Shown here: piece after piece, positions 43,661-51,793 of the stretch
Position numbering within the stretch: the first letter of the stretch is position 1
Layout of the letters: each line of letters opens with the position of its first letter
Origin: MED660 sp002691025
GTDB taxonomy: Bacteria > Myxococcota_A > UBA9160 > UBA4427
DNA length: 64,000 bases
Assembly (NCBI GenBank): GCA_002170485.2
Contig: NHDZ02000008.1
Location: forward strand, 29,734 to 93,733
Reading direction: 5' to 3'
Program-made: the position numbers and the translations under genes
Notes under the pieces: model-generated
The model's database searches: none
The model's input: only the letters and a program-made list of their open reading frames with translations
What the model was told of the DNA's origin: nothing

Positions 43661-44030
43661 CGGTGGATGGATATAGGATTTTGAGGGATTTTGAGGAATC
43701 ACAACCGATACGGAGCGATCGCGACTCTTCTGGGTGGCTTGCGGAGCCGAGTAAACCACACCTGCACCCAATCGCGCAAAGTCAGTGTACGGATATCCAT
43801 CGGACTTCACTCAANGNCNNGAGTGAATGAAANGGGGTTTTAGNGCCNTTTAAAATGNCGTTTCGGANCCAGAATACGNAGTGGGATTGNGGGGTTTCGC
43901 GAAACACGTGATGCGNNTTGNGAGAGGGTCNCGGGCATTCCCAGACCTGGATTGAGAGATCGCAATCTATAAAAAGATACTAAATGCTCNAAATAACGAC
44001 GNATTGCTNAATATTTTGATCGAATAAAAA
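43661..44030. other. AT-rich intergenic region upstream of dnaA
   Basis: A 370-base region with many ambiguous bases. Seen: a tandem 10-base repeat GATTTTGAGG just upstream of the dnaA start (43677-43696), an inverted repeat TTCACTC/GAGTGAA (43806-43827), a palindrome GTTTCGCGAAAC (43894-43905) and a markedly AT-rich stretch at about 43967-44035. It must contain the dnaA promoter and could be, or border, a replication origin. No good DnaA box (TTATNCACA) was found; the nearest, TAAACCACA at 43752, has two mismatches. Confidence 0.4.
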
Positions 44031-44723
44031 TCACTGAGGCAAATTCGATCCCGCACTCGGTGTGGGGGTGTCGGCCAGCGCGATTTGGAAACGCAGAAGA
44101 AGCTCAAGCATTCCGTATCGATCGAGGCTGTTGTTTGTTTCGAGGAGCCGTTGTTTTTCCAGNACGCCGAAGTTCACTTGCTGGGAAATCAGCTGTCCGA
44201 AGCAGTGATCATCGAGTTGGTCGAGCCGCCGGACGGACTCGCGGACCTCTTGGGCCTCCTCTTCAGAAACTTGACTGCCCGCCAAGACGTATTGGTGAAG
44301 AAGGTCATTGAGCGTGTGACGAAGCTCGGCGAGGTCTCCCGACCTTTCGTCGCTGGGCTCTTCGCCGAGCGGGAGAACGCGAGCGACCCGGTAGAGTCGA
44401 TCTCCGTCAGGCGGGTCTTCGCTCAGGATCTGAAAGCGTTCCGTCCCTGTGAGCAGAAGTTTGAACGTTCCATCGTCTTGCTGCTCAGCGCTCGTGATGT
44501 AGCCCTCGCAACCGACGTCGAAAACGTCGGGTTCGCCCCCCATGTTGAGATCGGCATTCGGGACGGCGGCCACCATCCCGATCTTGCGATCGCCATTGAG
44601 AGCACTTTGAGTCATTTCGCGGTAGCGGGGCTCGAAAATGAACAAAGGCACGCTGACCGTGGGAAAAAGGACGACGTTCTCCAGTGGAAAGATGGGAAGC
44701 AAGGTTTCCCGGTCTTGGGTCAT
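44031..44723 (-). CDS. LON peptidase substrate-binding domain protein
   Basis: 230-aa protein with only the N-terminal (PUA-like) domain of Lon protease: LLPIFPLENVVLFPTVSVPL then FIFEPRYREM at the start and VARVLPLGEEP in the second strand layer, with a helical C-terminal part. No AAA+ or protease domain follows. Such stand-alone proteins are widespread and may bind proteins, but their role is not established. The ATG at 44723 follows AAGGGG; the ATG seven codons earlier lacks a binding site. It lies upstream of dnaA on the same strand, separated by 370 bases, and is nearly back to back with a metallopeptidase gene. Confidence 0.88.
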   Translation of the reverse strand: MTQDRETLLPIFPLENVVLFPTVSVPLFIFEPRYREMTQSALNGDRKIGMVAAVPNADLNMGGEPDVFDVGCEGYITSAEQQDDGTFKLLLTGTERFQILSEDPPDGDRLYRVARVLPLGEEPSDERSGDLAELRHTLNDLLHQYVLAGSQVSEEEAQEVRESVRRLDQLDDHCFGQLISQQVNFGXLEKQRLLETNNSLDRYGMLELLLRFQIALADTPTPSAGSNLPQ

Positions 44724-44815
44724 TAAGGCCCCTTTCTGACTCATCGCGTTGAACCATGAGCATAGCGCCTGTCGCTTGACGACGAGGCAGGTGAAAGGGA
44801 CAATGCTGCTTGTTC

Positions 44816-45232
44816 ATGGATCGCAAGACCCGCCGTGACCTGATCGAGAAGCTGAGGGCAGATGCAGATCGCATCTGTTCGCGGTTCGGTCTTGAGTACG
44901 CATCGATCGAGCCTGAGCGAGCCAATGTCAAACGGCGTTACGGGATCTGCTACTCGGACGGGTCGATCAAAATCCGGCTGCGGCATGTGTATACGGGTGA
45001 GCCGCTCAAGTACTCAGGCCTGGTCAACACCTTGTGCCACGAACTGGCCCACCTGAGACACTTCGACCACTCGCCACGCTTCCAGGCGTTCTACCTGGAG
45101 CTGCTTGGCTTTGCGCGAAGCGAAGGCATCTATCAGCCAAGATCGAAGAAGTCTCGGCGCGCNCCCAGAGCCCCAAAACAGAACGCAGGCGTGGATCTCC
45201 CTGGGGAAGCCCAACAACTCACGCTTTTCTAG
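44816..45232 (+). CDS. SprT-like/YgjP-like zinc metallopeptidase
   Basis: 138-aa protein whose core is HELAHLRHFDHSPRF (75-89), a zincin HExxH with a downstream His as in the YgjP/SprT groups. The N-terminal 25 residues are basic and helical. The C-terminus is rich in basic residues (SRRAPRAPKQN) and ends QLTLF, a short motif that resembles a beta-clamp binding pentapeptide (QLxLF). SprT/Spartan relatives act on DNA-protein crosslinks, so a nucleic-acid-associated protease is possible. The two codons before this ATG are less likely as a start. Divergent from the LON-domain gene. Confidence 0.75.
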   Translation: MDRKTRRDLIEKLRADADRICSRFGLEYASIEPERANVKRRYGICYSDGSIKIRLRHVYTGEPLKYSGLVNTLCHELAHLRHFDHSPRFQAFYLELLGFARSEGIYQPRSKKSRRXPRAPKQNAGVDLPGEAQQLTLF

Positions 45233-45273
45233 GTGGCTCGGCCGGTCACGAAGGGCGCGAAGGCGCCGGAAGA

Positions 45274-45480
45274 TTAGCCGGTCGCCTGCTGAGCGTCGTA
45301 TTCTTCAAGGTTGTTCGGGCCTTCGGTCACCTTGGCGACGATGTCATCGCAGGCCACCGATTTATCGACAATCTCGGAAATCAGCCCTTCGACGCTGAGT
45401 TCATCGTATTCATCCAGCGCGTCCTCGAGGCCGCTCTCTGAGATGCTGAACTCCAAGCTAATTTTGATTCGCGCGTCCAT
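45274..45480 (-). CDS. Small acidic hypothetical protein (68 aa)
   Basis: ATG at 45480 preceded at ten bases by GAGGAGG, giving a 68-residue acidic protein (MDARIKISLEFSISES, then LEDALDEYDELSVEGL and VTEGPNNLEEYDAQQ). The frame stays open upstream, but those residues look non-coding. The acidic, amphipathic composition suggests a small soluble protein. I recognise no family. It is convergent with the metallopeptidase gene, 41 bases away. Support is the ribosome binding site and typical codon use; it could be spurious. Confidence 0.5.
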   Translation of the reverse strand: MDARIKISLEFSISESGLEDALDEYDELSVEGLISEIVDKSVACDDIVAKVTEGPNNLEEYDAQQATG

Positions 45481-46007
45481 GGCGCCTGGGCCTCCTCGCC
45501 CCACATCGGTCCGCCGTGGGCGAAACCGGATCACTGGTTTGATCGATCGGTTTTGAATGTTTGTTGAAAGGACACGTCGGATTCCAAGTNGTNTCTGTGT
45601 TCGCGACGTGCTGTGTGTAGGTGTGCTTCGTTCCTGGTGGTTGAATTTCTCTTTGACTGCCTCTCGCTTTTTTCGGCCCGGTCTCAACGGAATTCGGGGT
45701 TATCGGGGTTCCGCCCCGCGTATTTCCCGGCTCCACCTGGGCCTGACCCCGAGGGGCATNTCTTCTCTTCCTTACTCCTGTATGGCGAGGAATCTCCGCC
45801 TCTACTCGGGGATACCGCAGTAGGGGCATGCGTTCCGTCTACCTCAAGGTAAAGCGGTCTCCGAGAACGAAAAAACAAGATACACCGAGCCCCCGAGTCC
45901 GGCTATGGAGGCGGGCCATAAAATTCAAGCATTTATGGCTGTATCGGGAAAGATTGGCTCGGTTGGGGCGATCGCCCCATGCAGATCTGGTTTCGAGCAG
46001 GAAGACC
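45481..46007. other. Intergenic region downstream of thiC with GC-rich hairpins
   Basis: A 527-base stretch without a convincing gene on either strand. TCGGGGT (45703-45709) can pair with ACCCCGA (45746-45752), and CGGGG-TTCCG-CCCCG lies within it; a pyrimidine-rich run follows at about 45760-45775. A 14-base palindrome GGGGCGATCGCCCC occurs at 45965-45978, about 30 bases downstream of the thiC stop. On the minus strand, 45878-45810 could encode a fragment ending in CPYCGIPE if a one- or two-base indel is assumed. Confidence 0.35.
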
Positions 46008-47780
46008 TCAGCTGCTCTGGGATTCGGTTTCCCCTGGGGCCAATATCTGTTCCTGAATGCTCTGGGCTTCGGCCGGAGTGCTTGTTTGCTCACTGTGGCA
46101 GGCCGCCTGGGCGGAGTCGGCCCCCACCTGGTTGCGAGTCTTTTGAGCCAAACGGTGGATCTCTTTCGGCGTCAGGACGCCTCGTTGCTGAAGGATCTCC
46201 TTCTGCTCGGTCGAGAGTGCATCCGAGACCCGNGGCTTGTCCCACGCGAAGCGGTCGTCTTTGCCCGAGACGAACATGGAGATTTCCTTGCTGATACGGA
46301 CCGCACACCAATCGTGGCCGCACATGGCGCAGAAATCAGTATCGACATCCATGTCCTCGTCGTGAAAGGCCCGAGCCGTGTCGGTATCGAAAGCCAGTTC
46401 GAAGTGTTTTTCCCAATTCAGGGCCGCGCGGGCTCGGGTGAGCTCGTCGTCCCAGTCNCGGGCGCCGGGGATCCCCAAGGCGATATCCGCCGAATGGGCG
46501 GCGATCCGGTACGCGACGCAGCCTTGTTTCACATCATCTCGCTTGGGTAGGCCGAGATGCTCTTTGGGTGTCACGTAGCAGAGCATGCTGGCNCCGTGAT
46601 AGGCGGCCGACGTGGCCCCGATTGCACTGGTGATGTGGTCGTAGCCTGGAAAGACATCGGTCACGAGCGGGCCGAGTACGTAGAACGGGGCTCCGTGGCA
46701 GATCTTCCGTTGCAGCTTCATGTTGTATTCGATCTGGTCGAAGGGTACGTGGCCGGGGCCTTCGATCATGACCTGTACGCCGTGTCGCCAGGCCTCTTCG
46801 GTCAATTCGCCGAGTGCGCAAAGTTCTCCGAGCTGGGCTTCGTCCGTGGCGTCCGCCAGCCCGCCGGGCCGAAGGCCGTCTCCGATCGAGAAGGTGACGT
46901 CGTAGCGGCGCATCACTTGGCAGATNTCNCCCCAGAGTTCGGCCATGATGTTCTCGCGCTCGTGATGCAGCATCCATTTGGCGAGGAGGGATCCGCCTCG
47001 ACTCACGATTCCAATCAATCGCTTCGCCACATGCTCGAGGTGGGCTCGCCTCACTCCCGCATGGATGGTGAAGTAGTCGACACCCTGCTGGGCCTGGTAC
47101 TCCAGACAGGAAAGAATCATGTCCCGATCGAGCTCTTCGATGGTCCGGTCGATGATCATCGAATAGATGGGCACGGTTCCAATGGGTGCNCTGGACGCCT
47201 TGATGATGGCGTCACGGGTCGCATTGAGATCTCCTCCGGTGGAGAGATCCATGACGGTGTCAGCCCCCCAGCGGAGCGCCCAATCGAGTTTTTCGACTTC
47301 CTCGCTGCTGCCGCTGGAGACCGGCGAGGCCCCCATATTGGCATTGATCTTGGTTCGACTGGCGCGTCCNATCGCCATGGCGTCGAGCTTGCCCGCCAGA
47401 TGGACCTTGTTGGCGGGGATGACCATCCGTCCGGCTGCAACTTCGGTGCGAACTTGATCCACATCGAGGTGCGGTTCGCGTTCCGCGACCCGCTCCATTT
47501 CGGGNGTGGTGATCCCGAGTCGGGCATTTTCGAGCTGGGTGATGGGCACAAAACCCTCGGGTGCGTGCCATTGGCCGTCTACGAGGGTCCAGTCCTCCGG
47601 CATGAAGTCCCAGGCGGTNTTTTCTGAAGGCTGNGGCATCCCGGGCGTGTCGGGCGANGAAAANGAGCGCGGGCCGCCAATGTCCTCGGGGTTCGCGAAA
47701 CTTCCCGGATTGGTGCCTTGGGTGGCTGTGGCGCTTGCAGGCATAGACGAAGTGGGGACCGATTTGGGATGCTGAGTCAT
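46008..47780 (-). CDS. thiC: Phosphomethylpyrimidine synthase ThiC
   Basis: 590-aa radical SAM enzyme that converts aminoimidazole ribotide to HMP phosphate for thiamine. NANMGASPVSS and LDWALRWGADTVMDLSTGGD near 145-175, ISRGGS-type and EGPGHVPFDQIEYN near 345, LPKRDDVKQGCVAYRIAAHSADIA near 425 and the non-canonical cluster motif CAMCGHDWC (about 481-489) are diagnostic. About 45 N-terminal residues are poorly conserved. The C-terminus has an extension after the core. No TPP riboswitch could be recognised in the 254 bases upstream. Confidence 0.95.
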   Translation of the reverse strand: MTQHPKSVPTSSMPASATATQGTNPGSFANPEDIGGPRXFXSPDTPGMXQPSEXTAWDFMPEDWTLVDGQWHAPEGFVPITQLENARLGITXPEMERVAEREPHLDVDQVRTEVAAGRMVIPANKVHLAGKLDAMAXGRASRTKINANMGASPVSSGSSEEVEKLDWALRWGADTVMDLSTGGDLNATRDAIIKASXAPIGTVPIYSMIIDRTIEELDRDMILSCLEYQAQQGVDYFTIHAGVRRAHLEHVAKRLIGIVSRGGSLLAKWMLHHERENIMAELWXXICQVMRRYDVTFSIGDGLRPGGLADATDEAQLGELCALGELTEEAWRHGVQVMIEGPGHVPFDQIEYNMKLQRKICHGAPFYVLGPLVTDVFPGYDHITSAIGATSAAYHXASMLCYVTPKEHLGLPKRDDVKQGCVAYRIAAHSADIALGIPGAXDWDDELTRARAALNWEKHFELAFDTDTARAFHDEDMDVDTDFCAMCGHDWCAVRISKEISMFVSGKDDRFAWDKXRVSDALSTEQKEILQQRGVLTPKEIHRLAQKTRNQVGADSAQAACHSEQTSTPAEAQSIQEQILAPGETESQSS

Positions 47781-48034
47781 GCTGGGCTCCTCGCAAAGGT
47801 GGGGCGGTTTTGCAAAGCCATTTCACGGCAAAACGCCATCTCAACTCTTGAGGCTATCACGGGCGAACCGCGGCTGCTCCTTATCTCGGGTGGCTTTTCC
47901 GATGNNGGGACTCTTTGTCATCGCAGAGTGGGCTGGGCGGCACCGCGGGCTAGACTCTATTTTCTTTCACGAGTGCCGAAACCGGGACTCTCAATCTTGA
48001 CCGGGGATTCCGGTCTTTATTCGGNTGGGCGGAA

Positions 48035-48607
48035 ATGACATCGCATCGAANGNGCTTCGGGCTNNTTCTCTGCCTGTGGGTCGGATTGGGTATAGGTTGT
48101 GACCGAAATATCGGACCCTATGACCCGGCCGAGTTGCCTCAAGAGCCCGATCTAAGGCGGATCTTTCCNGCCCCCGAGCCCACGCAGGCTGCCCCACCCA
48201 TGGGTATGGGTTCCGGCGCGGCGGGGTCGGCCAGTGGGGACGGGGCCGTCTCGCCCAGCGCGGGNGCGGTGGTTCGTGGTCGGGTGGACCTGGCAGAGGG
48301 CCTCCAACCAGGTCCGGGCGCGGTCCTGTTCGTCATCGCCCGAAAGCAAGGTGTTCAGGCCGGTCCTCCGCTTGCGGTGGCCCGCATCGGGGAGCCCCGT
48401 TTTCCACAGGTGTTTGAGTTGGGGCAGGATCAGGTGATGATTCCGGGCCTTCGCTTCGAGGGGCCTCTTTCGATTACGGCTCGCCTGGATTCAGACGGCA
48501 ATGCCATGACGAGAGATCCTGCCGATCCGGTCACGGCTTCCGGCTACNCGGCGGATCCGGGCCAGCTCGACGTCCTTCTGATGCTGGAAACCAGCGCTTC
48601 TCCCTGA
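48035..48607 (+). CDS. Putative lipoprotein with CcmI-like C-terminal domain
   Basis: 190 aa. The signal sequence ends in LGIGC (Cys22), a good lipobox. After a Pro/Gly/Ser-rich linker (45-75), residues about 80-188 (VVRGRVDLAEGLQ, GAVLFVIARKQG, PPLAVARIGEPRFPQVFELG, ITARLDSDGNAMTR) resemble the periplasmic C-terminal domain of the cytochrome c maturation protein CcmI/NrfG-type, which binds apocytochrome. Here it is a free lipoprotein with no haem lyase genes nearby. Five ambiguous bases fall in the first 50 positions, so the signal peptide is partly uncertain. Confidence 0.7.
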   Translation: MTSHRXXFGXXLCLWVGLGIGCDRNIGPYDPAELPQEPDLRRIFXAPEPTQAAPPMGMGSGAAGSASGDGAVSPSAXAVVRGRVDLAEGLQPGPGAVLFVIARKQGVQAGPPLAVARIGEPRFPQVFELGQDQVMIPGLRFEGPLSITARLDSDGNAMTRDPADPVTASGYXADPGQLDVLLMLETSASP

Positions 48608-48618
48608 CGGGCTGCGGT

Positions 48619-50706
48619 TCAGTTCCGGGCTCGATCGATCTTGTCGAGACCGTCGCGGCTTCCCGCGACGATGAGGGTCTGACCTTCTTCGAGGCGGTCC
48701 ANGGGCCCCGGTACGTGCACGGCCTTGCGCTCGCCGCCGGGCATGCCGCGGCTGCGGATCAAGAGGATCTGGACTCCGGTTTGTTTNCGGATATCCAGTT
48801 CACTCAAAGTCTGACCGAACATATGGGCCGGGACCAGGATTTCCCGGAGCCAGTAGCCGTCTCCTAGGTCCACTGGCNTTCCTTTGCTGACCGCCGACAT
48901 GCTGCTNGAGAGACCTCCGGCCAGATCTCTNCGCATCTGCTCGCCTTGCGCTGCGGGGAGGATGTCTTTTTCAGAAACAGTGCCGATCAGTTTCCTGGGT
49001 TGGGCGATGTCGACCACGGGAAGTTCAGCAAGTTGGGTTCCGCTGAAGATTCGCATCACCAGGTCGAGATCATCGGTGGGGTTGAGGGTGGGGATTCTCT
49101 CTTCAAGCAGGTCTCGGGCGACGACGAGATGTTGGAGGGCGTCTCGTTCGTAGATGAGACGACGGATCTCCGTCATGGAAACCGCCCCCATGAGCTCATG
49201 GTTTTCACTGACGACGAAGAACTGGTTGTGGTCGCTCTGGACCACGAGATCGAGCAGGGTCTGGAAATTGGCGGACTCGCTGACNATTTCCGGNTCTGGG
49301 TCGATGACNTCACGCACGTGNAGCCCAAGAAGGACGTTGGGGTCTTCGGTTTGATCGAGGTCCACGCCCTGCCGGCGGAGTTTCGAGGTGTAGATGGAAT
49401 CACGTTCCAGGAGTTGGGAGACCAGACTGCTGACCACGCAGGCCGTCATCAGGGCNGGGATGATATCGATGGTCTGGGTGAGTTCGAAGATGATGATGAT
49501 GGCGCTGATGGGGGCATGGGTGGTGGCGGCCACCACGGCGCCCATGGTGACGAGCGCGTATGCGCCCGAGGTGGCGGTGGCGCCGGGGAAATANCGCTCC
49601 ACCAGGGTCCCCACCACGCCTCCCGACATGGCTCCCAGGAANAGAGAGGGTGCGAAAACACCNCCCGATCCGCCTGAACCGATGGTAATGGACGTGGCCA
49701 CGATCTTGGCTCCCACCAAGGCGGCCATGGTCAGGGCCGAAAGCGTGCCGGCCAGAGCCATGGTGATTGTGTTGTACCCGACGCCGTAGACCTCGGGCAG
49801 CTGCAGGGCGATGACGCCCACCAGGGCGCCGCCAAAGCTCGCCTTCAGATACTCGGGCAGCTTGACGCGTTCAAAGCCTTTTTCGGCGGCGGAAAGGGTT
49901 CGNATGAAAGCGACTGCNACGAGNCCGGCCACNACNCCGGTGGCGATATAGGGAAACAGTTCGAACGGGTTGACGATCTGGTATTCNGGAACGTGAAAGG
50001 CCGGGTAGTTTCCAAGAAGCACCCGAGACAAGACGGTGGCCACCACAGANGAGATCACAATGGGCGTAAACTGNGTGACGGCAAAATGGCCGACGATGAT
50101 TTCNGCGGCGAAGAGGGCGCCNGCAATCGGNGCNTTGAAGGTGGCGGCGATGCCCGCGGCGGCNCCGCACCCGACCAGGGTCCGTATGCCNGCCGAGTTG
50201 AGTCCCAGGATCTGACCCAGCTGCGANCCCACCGCCGATCCGATCTGGATGATGGGGCCTTCNCGACCCACAGAGCCNCCGGTTCCGATGGTGAGGGCCG
50301 AGGCCGTGGCTTTGATGGCTGCGACGCGACCTCGAATGACTCCACCCCGGAGCGCAACGGCCTTCATGACTTCAGGGACCCCATGGCCTCGGGCTTCTCG
50401 GGCAAAGAACCAGATCAATGGACCCACAATCAAGCCACCGAGGGCGGGAATGCTGATCTTCCAGTACCAGGAAAGTTCTCTCGCCCAGTGGATGGGGTCT
50501 TCCGGTTCGGCGAGCCAACCCGCCGCGATCAGATCATGTACGCCTTCGGTTCCGCCGAAAGCCACAGCCTGAACGCTTCGAATCATCAAGCGGAAAAGAA
50601 CTGCTCCGATGGCGCCCGCGAGACCGACCACAATGGCGGCGAGCACCATGTAGAGGTGTCCGCCTCTTTGGAAGAGTTCGGCGCGGTCTGTTCGAAGAGG
50701 GTTCAT
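48619..50706 (-). CDS. ClC-type chloride channel/antiporter with CBS and TrkA-C domains
   Basis: 695 aa. Residues about 15-430 form the ClC membrane core with the selectivity motifs G(K/R)xGPIIQIGSA near 150-165 (GSVGxEGPIIQIG), and GSGGSxGVFAPS near 350. Two CBS domains follow (about 440-565: FQTLLDLVVQSDHNQFFVVSE, LDLVMRIFSGTQLAELPVVD), then a TrkA-C-like domain at the end (LREILVPAHMFGQTLSELDI). Such proteins conduct or exchange chloride or fluoride, gated by nucleotide binding to the CBS part. ATG at 50706 preferred to a TTG four codons earlier. The gene has many ambiguous bases. Confidence 0.9.
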   Translation of the reverse strand: MNPLRTDRAELFQRGGHLYMVLAAIVVGLAGAIGAVLFRLMIRSVQAVAFGGTEGVHDLIAAGWLAEPEDPIHWARELSWYWKISIPALGGLIVGPLIWFFAREARGHGVPEVMKAVALRGGVIRGRVAAIKATASALTIGTXGSVGXEGPIIQIGSAVXSQLGQILGLNSXGIRTLVGCXAAAGIAATFXXPIXGALFAXEIIVGHFAVXQFTPIVIXSVVATVLSRVLLGNYPAFHVXEYQIVNPFELFPYIATXXVAXLXAVAFXRTLSAAEKGFERVKLPEYLKASFGGALVGVIALQLPEVYGVGYNTITMALAGTLSALTMAALVGAKIVATSITIGSGGSXGVFAPSXFLGAMSGGVVGTLVEXYFPGATATSGAYALVTMGAVVAATTHAPISAIIIIFELTQTIDIIXALMTACVVSSLVSQLLERDSIYTSKLRRQGVDLDQTEDPNVLLGXHVRXVIDPXPEXVSESANFQTLLDLVVQSDHNQFFVVSENHELMGAVSMTEIRRLIYERDALQHLVVARDLLEERIPTLNPTDDLDLVMRIFSGTQLAELPVVDIAQPRKLIGTVSEKDILPAAQGEQMXRDLAGGLXSSMSAVSKGXPVDLGDGYWLREILVPAHMFGQTLSELDIXKQTGVQILLIRSRGMPGGERKAVHVPGPXDRLEEGQTLIVAGSRDGLDKIDRARN

Positions 50707-50804
50707 CGTGGCTTTCAAGTCGGGCTACGGTTGGGGTGGGCGCAGCGTAGCCCGCTCCGTGCCCTGCGTCCGCGATCTTCCCGATTACTGTAGGATTGGG
50801 CGTC

Positions 50805-51353
50805 ATGAAAGAGCCCAAACCCTGGAAACATGAAAAAACCGAATGGCTGCAGGATTGCCGGGTCTTTCGCGTGGGCCGCTCCCTGGCTCATTCACCCCAC
50901 GGCGGTGAACCNCANCCNTTCTATCGGATNGACGCGGNNGACTGGGTGAACGCGATTCCGCTGACTTCTTCCGGAGAACTGGTGATGGTCAAGCAGTACC
51001 GTCACGGGAGNCGGAGTGTCACGCTTGAAATTCCGGGTGGAATCATCGAGCCCGGCGANAANCCCGNNNTNGCNGCNGCNCGGGAAACCCTGGAGGAGAC
51101 NGGNTATGCNGGTNNGNCGCCNGAGNCNCTGGGCCAGGTGAATCCGAACCCCGCCGTGTTCGGAAACCGCTGTTACACCTTCCTGATTCGGGATGTCGAG
51201 ATCGTGGCGGAAATTGCCAATTCGTCCACAGAGGAAACCTTTGTCGAGCTTGTCCCGGCAGAGCGCATCCCGGCACTCATAAAAGAGGGCACCATCGATC
51301 ATGCTCTGGTGGTNGCCGCGCTCCACTATTGGANGCTGAGCGAGAGCGAGTGA
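50805..51353 (+). CDS. Nudix hydrolase, ADP-ribose pyrophosphatase type
   Basis: 182-aa Nudix protein. The Nudix box is recognisable despite ambiguous bases: GGIIEPG, five undefined residues, then RETLEE and a Gly-Tyr pair; the undefined codons read mainly GCN (Ala), as expected. VNAIPLTSSGELVMVKQYRHG before it and GQVNPNPAVFGNRCYTFL after it match NudF-like ADP-sugar pyrophosphatases. ATG rather than the TTG three codons earlier. Divergent from the ClC gene. Substrate is inferred only from family resemblance. Confidence 0.85.
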   Translation: MKEPKPWKHEKTEWLQDCRVFRVGRSLAHSPHGGEXXXFYRXDAXDWVNAIPLTSSGELVMVKQYRHGXRSVTLEIPGGIIEPGXXPXXXXXRETLEEXXYXGXXXEXLGQVNPNPAVFGNRCYTFLIRDVEIVAEIANSSTEETFVELVPAERIPALIKEGTIDHALVXAALHYWXLSESE

Positions 51354-51415
51354 AGGACTCCTCTTCCTGATTGNAAGGTCCCGGGNCCGCTCCANGTCTG
51401 TGGGTCGAGNCGNGN

Positions 51416-51793
51416 CTATTCGGGGGCCGACTCGTCGGTNCGTTGCAGGACGATTTCGGCGAGTTTCCGGTGAGGGCCCAGGGGNGCGGTGATNCGNAAC
51501 TGGACATCCGGGTACTGGATCTCCAGCGCGGCAATTTCCTCGGGNATGGTTTCCTTGCAGTGTCGGCCATCGGCCAGCAGGTACGGGTGCACGATCACTT
51601 GGTCGGCGCCGGCCGCCACACAACGGGCCACGCCCTCCGCCATGTTGGGCTCGGCCATCTCCATGTGGGCATATTCGACAATCAGTCCTGGACGGATCTG
51701 CCGGGTCATCCGCGCGATCTCATCGATGGTTTGATTCGCCTCGGGCTGACGGCTTCCGTGGTCGACGATCAGCAGCGCACGTTTCAAGCTCAT
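51416..51793 (-). CDS. CbiX-type sirohydrochlorin chelatase (short form)
   Basis: 125-aa single-domain chelatase. RALLIVDHGSRQPEAN (5-19) carries the catalytic His of CbiX/SirB, with HMEMAEPNMAEGVARCVAAGADQVIVHPYLL giving the second His near 70. Single-domain CbiX proteins insert Co2+ (vitamin B12) or Fe2+ (siroheme) into sirohydrochlorin. The ATG overlaps the TGA of the upstream ferredoxin gene, so the two are translationally coupled. Which metal it uses cannot be told; no cob or cys genes are adjacent. Confidence 0.87.
   Translation of the reverse strand: MSLKRALLIVDHGSRQPEANQTIDEIARMTRQIRPGLIVEYAHMEMAEPNMAEGVARCVAAGADQVIVHPYLLADGRHCKETXPEEIAALEIQYPDVQXXITXPLGPHRKLAEIVLQXTDESAPE

Noticed and set aside
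43752..43760. TAAACCACA as a DnaA box upstream of dnaA
   Set aside because: Two mismatches to TTATNCACA and no second site nearby; not enough to call an origin.
43661..43810. N-terminal extension of DnaA by 50 residues
   Set aside because: The frame is open, but the extra residues do not resemble DnaA domain I, which starts at the annotated ATG, and the DNA looks like a promoter region.
45715..45760. Minus-strand GGTCAGGCCC-type sequence resembling the conserved domain of 4.5S (SRP) RNA
   Set aside because: The GGAA tetraloop and the following AGCAG side of the internal loop are missing, so the likeness is limited to a few bases.
45965..45978. 14-base palindrome GGGGCGATCGCCCC as a HIP1-like or protein-binding element
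   Set aside because: Only one copy was noticed, and short GC palindromes are expected by chance in GC-rich DNA.
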